Source: Datisca glomerata
Lineage: Eukaryota; Streptophyta; Magnoliopsida; Cucurbitales; Datiscaceae
Direction of reading: 5' to 3'
Assembly: GCA_003255025.1 (NCBI GenBank)
Contig: QANY01005052.1
Location: forward strand, 1,550,001 to 1,614,000
DNA: 64,000 nucleotides
The notes under the pieces are model-generated. The model saw only the letters and a program-made list of their open reading frames with translations. It had not been told where the DNA came from and did no database searches. Numbering within the stretch: position 1 is the first letter of the stretch; every line of letters starts with the position of its first letter. Position numbers and translations under genes: made by a program. This document shows positions 47,961-58,856 of this stretch, one piece after another.

Positions 47961-48861
47961 GAAAGCGAGGAAACGAAACATAATGGAAGTAGGAATGACT
48001 CATCTGCTCTAAACGAGTTATTTCTTTGAATTATGTTTTGAAACTTATAAGTTGTTGTTTAGAATGACTTGAAATAGTGCTTTGAATTACTGAAGTCTAA
48101 ACTTAAATTGATGTTTAGAAAAACTTGAATTAATGCTTTTAATGACTGAAATATGAACTTAGATTGTTGCTTAGAATAATTTGGAAACTTAGAAATTACT
48201 ATGTGCAGAGTTACTTAATTTGAAAAAAATATTTGGTCGAAAAATGTTGAAAGCATGAGAGTCCTAAGTTCTACTCACTCAAATCTTGCTAAAATATAAA
48301 ATACTAAACTAATGAAACAGGCCAAGAAGAAAAAGACAGGGGAGATGATGTGGATGGCTGCGCTGAAGGCAGAGGCACTGTGTAGAGGGGTGAAGCTTGG
48401 TTATCTTCCGGGATGAAGGTGATGTTGATTTCCCGTCGCAGATCTAGGAGATCATCCCAATCCCGTCCATGAATTTTGAACGCGACTATGATATTATCTC
48501 TTGACTCTTGGGAAAGATATGGGGGTTTGTTCCTTTTATTATCTATGAAGATAAATGTGTAGAAAGAAATTCAGTAAACAAACAAAAAACATAGAGCAAA
48601 GAAGTAATGTCAACGAATGGCACAACGACAGCTGGAAAAAGGAGCAGAGACAAAGCATGTGTCACCCACAATAATTGAAAATGAGAAACAAAGCGCCATC
48701 ACAGGCAAAATGCGCACCTCTGTTGATTTAATTAACTATTATATATATATATTTGTTTGTTATTTCCAAAGAAGTGCAGGTTCCCAAGAGAAGATAAGAT
48801 ATCTTTGAAAAAGCGCATGCGAATCAAGGAGTCCTCATCATTACACCTCAATAAAATTTAT

Positions 48862-49852
48862 TGAGTGTATGAGGGGCAAATGAATAGGAAAAAAATCACC
48901 CAAAGACACATGTACAGAAAGAACGAATTCTGAGAGGACGCGTGGGCCATGAACATGGCAAGATTGGGGGCTAAGTGGGAGACCTCGTCAGAGCAGGAAA
49001 GAACGCTGAAGCAGGAGGCCTCGTTAAAGCGGGAAGAGCCTAGAAGAGGGAGACCCCATCAGAACAGGGAAGAACGTTGATGAGGGAGATCTCGTCAGAC
49101 TGGGAAAGAATGTTGAAGCGGGAGACCTCGTCAGGGCAGGAAAAAATGCTGAAATAGGAGATCTCATCAAATAGGGAAGAGCCCAGAAGCGGGAGACCTC
49201 GTTAGAATGGGGAAGAACGTTGAAGCAAGAGACCTCACCAGAGCAGGAAAGAACGTTGAACTGGGAGATCTCGTCAGAGCGGGAAAGAACGCTGAAAGTG
49301 ATAGACCTTTTCAGAACGGAAAAGAACGCTGAAGCGGGAGACCTCGCCAGAACGAGAAAGGAAGGAAGTGATGAAGAACGAAGACAAGCGAAAAGACCCT
49401 AGATGACAGACAAACGACAATGATTGATTTAGTAAAAGCTGAAAATATTCAGGTAATACAGATTGATAGACTACCAAGTGACTGTGACTGATTGACTCGA
49501 AGCCATAAGAAATCACCAAGTGATCGTGATTGACTGACGACTAGGCGAGACAGAAAGGAAAAATGGGGTCATACTCAACAGAATGACCTCCACGAACGGG
49601 TATGATCCCTAAGAATAATGAGTGTTTCCTTTTATATTGTTATTTTAATTTACACATGGGATTTGAAAAATCTATATAAATGCCAATGTACTAGAGGAAG
49701 AACACATTCAATACGACTGAAAGAAAACCTGAGATTCTCTAAAAACTCCTCTTACTCTTGAATTCTCCTCCCATTTTTTCTGATTAACAACACGTGTAAA
49801 AAAATCAGGCATTATCATTATTCTCCTGGCTAAACAGAAAAAATTCTTTACA
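48862..49852 (+). mobile_element. 3' LTR of the Tat-type gypsy
   Basis: The likely start is TGAGTGTATGAGGGGCAAATG (48862) and the likely end TTCTTTACA (49852), about 1 kb with TG...CA ends. A TATA box (CTATATAAATGCC, near 49672) lies 180 bases before the end. Part of the same LTR family is present at 19448-19725. No partner LTR remains in the window, so the ends are judged from motifs alone. Confidence 0.6.
48973..49372 (+). repeat. 36-bp repeat array in the Tat-type LTR
   Basis: About eleven units have a consensus close to 'gcgggagacctcgtcagagc' plus 'gggaaagaacgctgaa'. Thirty-six is a multiple of three, so the array can stay open and reads as a charged 12-residue repeat (frame 49220-49402: ISSERERTLK, then DLARTRKE). 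It is much GC-richer than its surroundings. Five related units sit at 19530-19725. Confidence 0.85.
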
Positions 49853-50477
49853 CTTGTATTTGGTCATATAGGGCTCGACTAATTGAGGCTTAGCTATAAT
49901 TTTTCTGTCTATATGTTTGATGAAAGTTCCAAACCAAAATTATTGGATTTTCATTGAGTTTATAAAATGGGTTAACAATTTTCTTTTTGGGCATGAAAAG
50001 AATCTTTTATACAAAAATAAGCAAGTATGTTTTTGGCTTTAGACAAGCTATTTACCTTGCACAATGTCTTTTTGCCTGAATAAGCAATTGAAAAAATCAA
50101 AATATTTTTTTTGCCAAAACAATATACGCAATTGGTTGCCCTATAAATTGCTTTATCATCGTATTCAACAAGTTCAAGCAAGATTTGTTAAACAAAAGAC
50201 AAACAACATGCATTCTTCACCCTATCAAACTTAGAGATGCACTTTCATTTCTTAACATCTCAAAGTTTCTACCAAAAAGATTACATGTTGGCTTGCCTGG
50301 AGCTAAGGAATCCGCCTGCATCATTAAAAAATCACTACTAACAATATATTCATTCAAACAGAGTTACACAGGGAATGCTTGTGTTAAATGATTTGAAGTT
50401 TGAACGACTTTCCTTATATATCTTGGTTTCTATTTTGTAATCCCAAAGATTACATGTTGACTTTTCAATTTCAAACA
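49853..50477. other. Intergenic DNA between the gypsy LTR and the FRS pseudogene
   Basis: It contains a second, diverged copy of the pseudogene's 3' piece: 'cagagttacacagggaatgc', 'aaatgatttgaagtttg' and 'actttccttata' near 50360-50425 repeat at 50475-50545, and 'aagattacatgttgg' near 50278 repeats near 50450. The frames at 49972-50181 (minus) and 50185-50391 (plus) have no domain. Confidence 0.5.
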
Positions 50478-51318
50478 GAGTTACACAGGGAATGCTTGTG
50501 CTAAATGATTTGAAGTTTGTACAACTTTCCTTATAAATCTTGTTTTCAAAGCATTATCATATTGCTCAATAAATTCCTCCAAAGTTGTTTTCAAGTTTAC
50601 ATATCTATCAAAAAAAGAATTCATACTTTCACTACGTTCTGTAGTTGACTTTCCAGGCCAAAAGATATTTTTAACAAAAGTAGGACCCAGCTATTCCTCT
50701 CTTAATATAGCTACTTAACCATTTATTATTACTAAGAACAAAACTACTAGTTAATTGCTCCCGTCTGAGATCAAATTCATCTTTGCTCAAAGAATCATAA
50801 TTAACATTCTTCGAGCTATTCTTTATATGTTCGCATGATTTATAAGCTCTCAACTTCTCTTGTAACTTTTTCAGTATATGCCATGAGCACCAACATGTCG
50901 AGTATTAGGGAATACAAACCCAATAGCCTTTTGCATTACTTTGTCTTGGTCAATAATTATGTCATTCGGAGCACGTCCGTATACACGCAAGCCATGCTGT
51001 AAATTACCATGTAAATGTAGTTGTATCTACTTTTGACGGCAACCCACGTGTCCAAATAAATTAAATTGAATGTCCATGATGATTGACACCTACAAAAGGT
51101 GCAAAGGGCATATCGTATTTGTTTGTCAGACATGTACTGTCAAATGTAACATCTCCAAATTCTTCATATTCTTCCCTACTCCTTGTGTCCGCCCAAAGTA
51201 GATTCTTAATTCGAGCATTATCATCCACGGCCAAAATCTTCCACCGAACTCGAATTTTGATTTTCGAAAAGGGTTTTTTTTGGCTAACTCTGCAATAGCG
51301 GACCGTTAGGTGATCCAC
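50478..51318 (-). pseudogene. FAR1/FHY3-like (FRS) pseudogene, MULE transposase domain
   Basis: On the minus strand the order is that of FAR1-related proteins: RIKNLLWADTRSREEYEEFG, DVTFDSTCLTNKYDMPFAPF, VGVNHHGHS, then APNDIIIDQDKVMQKAIGFV, YKSCEHIKNS, DSLSKDEFDLRREQL, SNNKWLSS and finally TTERSESMNSFFDRY with EEFIEQYDNAL. FAR1-type proteins are transcription factors domesticated from Mutator-like transposases. Several frameshifts and stops break the frame (after HGHS, near 51030, near 50860 and near 50690). The N-terminal zinc-binding domain and the C-terminal SWIM finger are not seen. The piece may come from an FRS gene or from a MULE; I favour the former from the conserved wording of the motifs. 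Confidence 0.88.
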
Positions 51319-52294
51319 TCAAGCCATGAAAGTTACCTTTAAAGAAAATATGGCCTTTGAGAGTTTAAGGGGATATACAACACATACATATATAGCTTTT
51401 TCTAGGGGATTGAGAAAAAGGGAGAGTACATTCATGTTAGGAATAGAGGCCTTTAAGACGAAAACAAGATTTCGATAGTTGTGAATTCTACAATCCAAAT
51501 TGAAGCAATCTTTCTAGATTTACTTTGGTTATGAGCGTCGGGCCCTTGAAGATGCTCAGGCTGAATTCATATTTCAGTAGAACTTGGGAGAGCTCTTGAT
51601 TACTCGAAAGAGAAGAAGCCTTACCCTAGTGTTAAGGGCATCCAATTTGATGTTTTTTCTTGGAAGTTTTGACCCCCATGATTATGCCGATAGCATATGG
51701 GAAGAATGGATTTGACCTATATATATACATAGGTCACATCATGATCCCTCGGGAGTGATATTCGTAACTTAATCTTATGTTCACGCGGTGCCGCAGGAAC
51801 AGGGAATAGATCCTCCAAAAAAAGGAATGAGTTCATAATGACTACCACAAGAAAGCCGCCCTCTCATCACTTACCGCTATTTTTTCTTGGGGGAGTATAA
51901 TCTTTTTCTGCCCTCTTCGCTCCACTAGCCAAATAGAACATGTAGCTTCATACTATGAACTGAATTCCATTAAAAAGAGGGAAAAAGGGTGAGGCTTTAT
52001 TTTTTAGCTTGAATCCAAACAAAATAATCATGAATTGCCTAAGCATCCAACTCCTACTTGTAATCGTCTTGCCTTCTCAATATACTTTCTACAATCCTTT
52101 TATAAGAATGTGACATTATTATGACTTTCAACTTCAACTAAAAATGACTGATAGTTCTTTACTACACTAATCCTGGCTCGATCATTTAGTTTAAGTTTTC
52201 TTTGTGTAGTTATATTTAATTCTCTATTGCACGAATAAAATTGAGATTTACCAAGATAGTCCATGATTATGAAAAACAACAATGAATTAATCTT
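51319..52294. other. Unassigned DNA, partly GC-richer
   Basis: From about 51530 to 52010 the composition is clearly less AT-rich than the flanks ('gagcgtcgggcccttgaaga', 'cacgcggtgccgcaggaaca', 'agaaagccgccctctcatca'). No reading frame gives a product I recognise. It could be an organelle-derived insertion, perhaps mitochondrial, or an old gene fragment. The edges at 52020-52294 are ordinary AT-rich DNA. Confidence 0.3.
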
Positions 52295-52299
52295 ACATT

Positions 52300-52650
52300 T
52301 GTTGGACAGAACAACACGTGAAAAATAACGTCATTACTTTTATTATAACAAAAAGTAATTACACCAAGCACTGCTTGGATTTACAACAACAAAGACTTAT
52401 ACACTTTCTTTACAAGACCACAACACATTACACTACTCACTTCTCACCTACACTCACTCTTTTTCTACTTTGAACTCACTATTCTCTCACTTTTTTGGGA
52501 CATACTCCACAAAGGACTAAAGGTCCTTATTCAAGGCCTACATAGTCGATTCATTAACTGACTTATCAAATGCTAGAGAAATCTAGCACATGGGCTTGAG
52601 CGCAAAGCTAGAAAAATATAGCAACTTCTTTAAGGCGGTGTTGCCTCTTG
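52300..52650 (-). repeat. Copia 3' LTR
   Basis: It is a direct repeat of 56962-57308: 'tgttggacagaacaacacgt' versus 'tgttggataaaacaacagct', 'gacatactccacaaagga', 'ggcctacatagtcg(a/g)ttcat'. Short substitutions and indels separate them. Confidence 0.9.
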
Positions 52651-54640
52651 AATTCTCCCCCTCAGCACCGACTCGTTCTTCCTTTGTCTCATGTTTAGAC
52701 GGACCGTATAGTGTTGAGTCCTTTGGTGAACATGTTTTCCATTTAATATTGCTTTTCACTTGCTTCAACACTAGTTCCTCTTATAGTACTTTCTCTCTTA
52801 TAAAATGATAATGCACCTCCAGATGCTTCTAAATTATCACAATAAAGTGGCACAACATAATTTGTAAACTAGTGTAGGTCCTTCATCAGTTGCATTAGTC
52901 ACATATTCTCTTGAGTTGTCATTGTTGGTGCTCTATACTCTACTTCTGTAGTTGATAATGAAACCATTGGTTGCCTTTTGCTATACTAAGATACAACTCT
53001 AGATCCAAGCTTGATCATATATCCAGTTATTGATAGGGGGTATCGTGATCTCCACCATAATCAGCATCGTAGCATCCAACAATCTTAGACCCGTCACCTT
53101 TCTTGTATAAGAAACTATAGTCAATGGTATCTTTGATTAACCTTGGTATTTGTCATACTACTTCCAAATGATGTTTATGGGGATGCTGCATATGAGATAT
53201 TTGGTCAAGTCAATGTTAGGTAAATCTGACTACCAACTCGTTATCGATACATTGCCCCATCTTGTAAATCCTTGCCTTCATGAGCCCATAACTTGGCCTG
53301 GACTTTCATACGTGTTGAGATGGGCTTGCATTCAATCATTCTGAACCTTTACAATGAGTCATTTGTGTACTTTTGTTGGAAGAGAAACAAACATTCCTTA
53401 GTTTAATCAACTTCTAATCCAAGGAAATTTTTAGTTCTCCAAGCTCCTTCATTTGAAAATGAACTGGCATGTTCTTCTTTGTTTGACAAATTACTGATTC
53501 ATCATCGCCTGTGATGATGAGATCATCCATGTATACCAGAACAACTACGATCTTTACTTCTTTTACCTTGACAAATAAGCTTGAATCTGCATGTGCCATG
53601 ACATATCCACTAAGAACTTAGCAATCTTGCCATCCATAGAGCGCCATTATCAATTAATAAACATATCCAGGATGAGCTTTATCCTCGAACCCCTTTGGTT
53701 GGACCATATATATTTCTCGATCTAGTTCAACATGTAGAAAGACGTTCTTCACATCCATCTTCTTTGTTTGACAAATCACTTATTCATCATTGCCTGTGAT
53801 GATGAGATCATTCATGTATACCAGAACAACTGCGATCTTTGCTTCTTTTACCTTGACAAATAAGCTTGAATCTGTATGTGCCATGACATATCCACTATCC
53901 ACTAAGAACTTAGCAATCTTGCCATCCATATAGCGTCTTTATCAATTAACAAACATATTCAGGATGAGCTTTATCCTCGAACCCTTTGGTTGGACCATAT
54001 ATATTTCCTGATCTAGTTCAACATGTAGAAAGACGTTCTTCACATCCATCTGCCATAATCTTCAGTCTTTGCTTGCTACAAGTGCTAGCAGGACACGTAC
54101 TATTGTGATCTTGGTAACTAGGACAAATGTCTCATAATAATCTAGCCCATAATTTTGACAGAATCCTCGAGCTACTATTCAAGTTTTATATCTTTCAATC
54201 GTTCCATCAAGACAAGTTCTCACTTTATAAACTCATTTACAAGAAATGGTTTTTACTTCCTTTGGCTTTTGCAACAGCTCCTAAGTTTGATTCTTCTCTA
54301 GAGGGTTTATATCTTCTTCCATAGCTTCCAACCACTTGCTGCTCTAAGACGCCTCTTCATACGTATCTGGTTCTCTGGAGCTTTCTTCTTGAGCTGCCAT
54401 AGCATTTGGATACTTGGGATTTAATTTTCGTATTCTTATTGATCTTCGAAGTTGTGGGCTTACTACTTCTGGTTATTTAGCACTCACGTTCTGTGCTGCT
54501 CTCCGACGCACTCCTATTTGTCAAGGAGTTTATGTTGCCTCATCCTCAATATTGTCTTTTTGGCTTTGATCTTATTCAGCCACTTCTAGAGTCGATTGTA
54601 TCTCAACAACTGGCTCCCCATCTTCTTTTGCAAATTATCT
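52651..54640 (-). pseudogene. Copia reverse transcriptase/RNase H with internal duplication
   Basis: On the minus strand the RT palm motif [15 protein letters not shown] is readable at 53414-53599, followed by [11 protein letters not shown] 285-base segment, 53475-53759, is tandemly repeated at 53760-54051 (292 bases, with 7 extra bases 'atccact'-like near 53898). The repeat includes the active site. In the second copy, which comes first in the reading direction, the motif reads YMND, with the first catalytic Asp lost. RNase H lies toward 52660-53400 and is badly broken. No function remains. Confidence 0.85.
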
Positions 54641-55591
54641 TATATTTTCTTGGAATTTGGTAACTCTTCCTTTAGTAGTGGCCACCATGATGAAGCTTCA
54701 TCGAACACCACATTCCTTGACGCATAACACTTTCCACTTGTAGGGTCGCAACATTTCCACCATTTTCTTTGGCTATCATATCCTACAAAGATACGCCAAA
54801 TTACCTTTTTATCAAACTTGGAACGTAGATGACTTGACACAGACATGTAGCACACATAGACAAAGACTCGAAAGTGACTAGTTGCAGGTTTACAACCCCA
54901 CAGTTTCTTAAAGGATGAAACAAACCCTAACTTTGGTTTGAGAAGTTTGTTGATTACATGAGCTACTATCCCCATACATTCTAAACAAAATCTTTTTGGT
55001 GTATTCTTAGTGAATAGCATGCTACTCCATTGTGTTGTGGTGTATATCGACATGTACATTGTTGTGTATGCCACATTCTCGTAAGTACTGTGAAAATTCG
55101 TTTGATGTTCGTCACCATTGTCTATTCGCAGGCATTGAATCTTCTTTCAGACTTCTCATTCTGCCATTTCTTTATAAACTTTGGAAATGTTTCAGACTTT
55201 TATTTCATAACGAAAATCCACATGTACCATTAGAAGTCATCAATGAATATAACCATGTACCATATCCCGTTGATTAATGGTTGTTTGACTCACCAAATAC
55301 ATCAGAATGGACTAGCTCCAATGGTGCCTTGACTCTAAACTTTGAGTCAACATATGGTAATTGATGCGCCTTATCATATTGGCAACCGTCACAGAAAGTC
55401 TCTATTTTAACGTCAAGTTGAGGAAGACTTTTCAATATATACTTGTTCATTATCATCTTGAGTTTATGATAGCTAACATGTCCTAACCTTACATGCCATA
55501 AATCTATTATTTCATTCTTCTTAGTATTGTCCACATAAGTTGATTCTGCTGACATTATGTAAACAAACTCAAAACATTGTCCCTCCATCAT
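54640..55591 (-). pseudogene. Copia integrase, two frames
   Basis: The frame 55591-55274 has the zinc-binding part ([19 protein letters not shown] ... [15 protein letters not shown]) with the His and Cys ligands intact, then LVHSDVFG at the start of the catalytic core. The frame 55074-54640 carries the end of the core and the linker to RT (VINKLLKPKLGFVSSFKKLW, VFVYVCYMSVSSHLRSKFD, IFVGYDSQRKWWKCCDPTSG, RNVVFDEASSWW). The stretch between is frameshifted. Confidence 0.88.
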
Positions 55592-55859
55592 TGTTATTCC
55601 AAAGATCTCAAGGCATTGATATACCTTAACAACGTGAGGGCCTTATACGATGTGGTGGCCTGATGTCGTAAGTTGCGCTACTGACATTAGATTTTTCTTC
55701 ATTCCATGTACATGATAGATATCCAGGAGTAGTACTCGAACTAAATCATGGTGCGATTATTGTTTTACCGATGTGGGCAATCATTAATCTTGAGTTATTG
55801 GTTGTGACTACCACATGATGACATTTGTACTCAGTCATATTCTCCAACTTCTCTTTGTC

Positions 55860-56760
55860 TTCAGTCATATGATTTGAACAATCGGAGTCAACTATCCAAT
55901 TGTTTCTATAGTCAATTAGTCTACAAACAATAGCCGTCAGAGCTAATTCTTCTTCCTCTACAGCGAAAGAAGCTTCAACGTCCCATTCTTAATTACTCAT
56001 CTGTCCCGCACTTATAGGGACGGCATTGCTCTATGTTGTTTTCTTCTTCGACCAATAGTCTTTAGCCGTATGGCCATTCTTTCCACAATTATAGCATTTT
56101 CCATCGAACCTTCTATGTTGCCAAGGTTGATCGCTCCTACTGTCTTTCTTCTATTCTCCCCCTAGTTGAGGACTTCCTTATCGACTATCTTGGTCACAGT
56201 CTTTTCTCATTCTTATGTGAGTATTTTTGTTAGGCCGACCTTTGCTATTATTGCTAAAGAATGCATATTCCTCATTCTTGGATGAGGCTCTAGAAATTTG
56301 CTTAGCAAACGGTTCCTGGTCTGCTAGTAAATTTTCTAACTCAACAAGAGACGGTTGGGTTGACCAATCTTGTATAGCAGTAATAGAACTTCTATATTCT
56401 TTCCTCAATCCATGAATGATTATTCTTATAATTCTAGAATCAAACATGCCAGGAAAAGATTCTAATGCAAAAATTTCACGATAAAGAGATTTTACCATAG
56501 TAAAATATTGGCTCATTGTCTTGTCATGTTGGGTGATTGAGAGAAGCTCGTTCTTCAGAAGTTGCAGCCTTGCATCATTCTTCTTCGAGAACTGTGTAGC
56601 AAAGGTGTCCCAAGCATCCTTGAGTGTGTTGGCTTGTCTGATATGCTCCAGCATTTCTTCCTCAATTGTGGTCCTGTTGGCAATTTCACTACCACTCACA
56701 ATCTCTCACAAGTCTTGGCCTTGGAGATATGACTCCATACACATCGACCACATGTTGTAA
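55860..56760 (-). pseudogene. Copia gag, CCHC knuckle and protease
   Basis: The frame 56699-56178 is a UBN2-type gag (LKDAWDTFATQFSKKNDARL, QLLKNELLSITQHDKTMSQY, GLRKEYRSSITAIQDW, LENLLADQEPF). Beyond a stop, near 56090-56050, a zinc knuckle reads CYNCGKNGHTAKDYW, the last Cys replaced by Tyr. Near 55900 the protease start WIVDSGCSNHMT keeps the catalytic DSG. The true gag start lies upstream of 56699, near the primer site, with a stop in between. Confidence 0.85.
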
Positions 56761-56961
56761 TTTTATGTGTTAAGCTTCTTAATTCCACTTGAAAGTCACT
56801 TATGGTGGCTCGGCTAAATTTTAACAATGCCAAGCAAGCTTAATTTTTAAAACAAACTCCACAAACCGTTCATGATATATGCAAGAACTCAACAAACTTT
56901 TCTCAAAATGAACCACTCATAATTCAGATAACGTGAAAATTTGACCCGATCGGATACCACT

Positions 56962-57308
56962 TGTTGGATAAAACAACAGCTGAAAAATAACGTAGTTACT
57001 TTTATTCTAACAAATAGCAATTATATCAAGCACTACTTAGATTTACAACAACTAAGACTTACACACTCTCTTTACAAGATCACAACACGCTATACTATTC
57101 ATACCCTCACCCACACTCACTCTTTTTCTATTTGGAACTCACCATTCTCACTTTTTTTGGACATACTCCACAAAGGACCAAAGCTCCTTGTTTGTAGGCC
57201 TACATAGTCGGTTCATTAACCGGCTTATCAAATGCTAGAAAAGCACATGGGCTTGGGCCTAAAGTTAGAAAAATCTAACGATTTCTTTATGGTGGTGCTT
57301 CCTCTTCA
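56962..57308 (-). repeat. Copia 5' LTR
   Basis: On the element's strand it begins TGAAGAGGAAGCACC and ends ...ATCCAACA. It pairs with 52300-52650. The primer site follows directly inside the element. Confidence 0.9.
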
Positions 57309-57313
57309 ACATT

Positions 57314-57851
57314 TGCTATCTTCAAAGATAGCAACATTAACCATAGCCTTACATCCTACTCTCGTCAATGGATTTAGGTTGAGGTAATTTTGTTTTGACA
57401 CTGTGACTTTCCTGCCCAAGGACATGATAAAGAAACAAATTTCAACTTCTTGCTGATTAAATTGCTTTATGTTTTCTTTTTGACTCCAAAGCCTTCTTGT
57501 TTGACATGCTGTTTATAGTAATCGAAAAGAGCATCAATGAGTCAAAATGCATCCCAACCGTAGGTGTTGCAATAGTATTCTGCTCTCTATGTGGCTACGT
57601 GGTATCTTCTTCAACTACTATTTGTATTTCTTTAAACAAACATCTCCACTATGAAACAAATGTAGGAAAAAAATATTTAAGGAAGATAATAACTAAAGGA
57701 ATACTTCATGAATTTATATGAATGAATAAATTTACAAACTAAAAAAAACATGTTTAATTTCAATGTTGTGAAATAAAATCTACAAACTTTTCTTTTCTTA
57801 AATGTATACGGATTTGATATTAGAATTGTAGATGCATGTTAATATAATATA
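57314..57851. other. DNA between copia and the Helitron-like element
   Basis: Immediately after the copia target duplication lies GCTATCTT-CA-AAGATAGC (57315-57332), a perfect 8 bp hairpin. The 57340-57720 part is less AT-rich than its surroundings and could be a host gene fragment interrupted by copia, but the 74-codon plus frame at 57497-57721 shows no family. Confidence 0.35.
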
Positions 57852-58856
57852 TCTTTAATATATTAAAAGCGAGATGAGAATAAGAATCATTTTTCGATCA
57901 TTTTGTCCAATTCTTATTTTATAATTTCAAAACTACCATTGAGTCTATTAGTGTTGCACCATTAATTATAATTTTTATAATTTTTTTATTTCTCAAAATA
58001 ATGTATATATTAAGCAAAATTTTTATTTTTATCATTTTTAATTTGAAATCTACTTTTAGACATGAGAATATATTAAATTATTTTTTCGATAAGATATACA
58101 TTAGAAAAATTCAAATAATAATCAATAAAAGAATAAAAACATGTTCTAGCTAATATGATCAAAGAAATAATATACTAAAAGAGTCAAACTAGAAAATGTA
58201 TAGAGGTGTTCTTCTAGCATAATGAAATTAATTGAAAATATTTTAGTAAGTAAGACTTATGAAAAGCATAAAAATTATAATTGTAGTTTTCTAATTTTAT
58301 TTACTAATAAATGTACCTTATTCAAATATTTATTCTTTACCTTTGCTTTCATTAGCTTTCTTCCTGGGACAATCAGTTTAGCCATTCCTAGCTCAAATGA
58401 GTCCGGTAGGATTGTTCCTCTTCAAACAAAGGAACAAACTCTTCTCTATGATCCAACTCCCCCTTCCAAATGGTCTTGAGCCCTAGCACCACCCTTATTA
58501 TATGCCAAAATTTCCCTAGAATCCTGAGGTTCCATCTTACACTCACCTCATATCCTACTCCTCCACCCTCACCTAAAATCTGCCAAAGTCAGCCTTAGCC
58601 ATGGAATCCAAGAGCTTGTGAGGTAGAGAGACCTTCCTTACCTCTCTTTCCCATCAAGCCTCCTCTAGGCGGATCAAGACGACTGATTGACCAAAGGGGG
58701 AGAAAGGATGGATCACCTGCCGATCTGTGATCAAAGAAAACTATACCTGAAGAATGGGATACAGATTGACTAGCACAAATAAGAATAAATAATATATAAT
58801 AAATAATCAAAATAACAAGTGCAAATGTCACATGCACCGCACGTATATTTAACTAG
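57852..58856 (+). mobile_element. Helitron-like non-autonomous element, 1005 bp
   Basis: It starts TCTTTAATATATTAAAAGCG, ends TTTAACTAG, and sits between A (57851) and T (58857). There is a short hairpin, ACATGC-ACC-GCACGT, about 10 bases before the CTAG end. TC start, CTRR end, 3' hairpin, AT insertion site and no target duplication or terminal inverted repeat are the definition of a Helitron. No Rep/helicase is encoded. The interior 58340-58770 is markedly GC-richer and includes an open stretch (RIVPLQTKEQTLLYDPTPPS), perhaps a captured host fragment. Confidence 0.65.

Larger units (their letters stand above)
52295..57313 (-). mobile_element. Nearly full-length Ty1/copia element with perfect 5-bp TSD
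   Basis: The element spans 52300-57308 and reads on the minus strand. ACATT flanks it at 52295-52299 and 57309-57313. LTRs are 56962-57308 (5') and 52300-about 52650 (3'), similar along their length. Next to the 5' LTR is TGGTATCCGATCGGG, a damaged initiator-tRNA-Met primer site. Next to the 3' LTR is a polypurine tract (GGTGCTGAGGGGGAGA). Order: gag, zinc finger and protease, integrase, RT, RNase H. The polyprotein is interrupted by many stops and frameshifts, so it cannot move on its own. Divergence between the LTRs suggests an insertion that is not recent. Confidence 0.93.
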
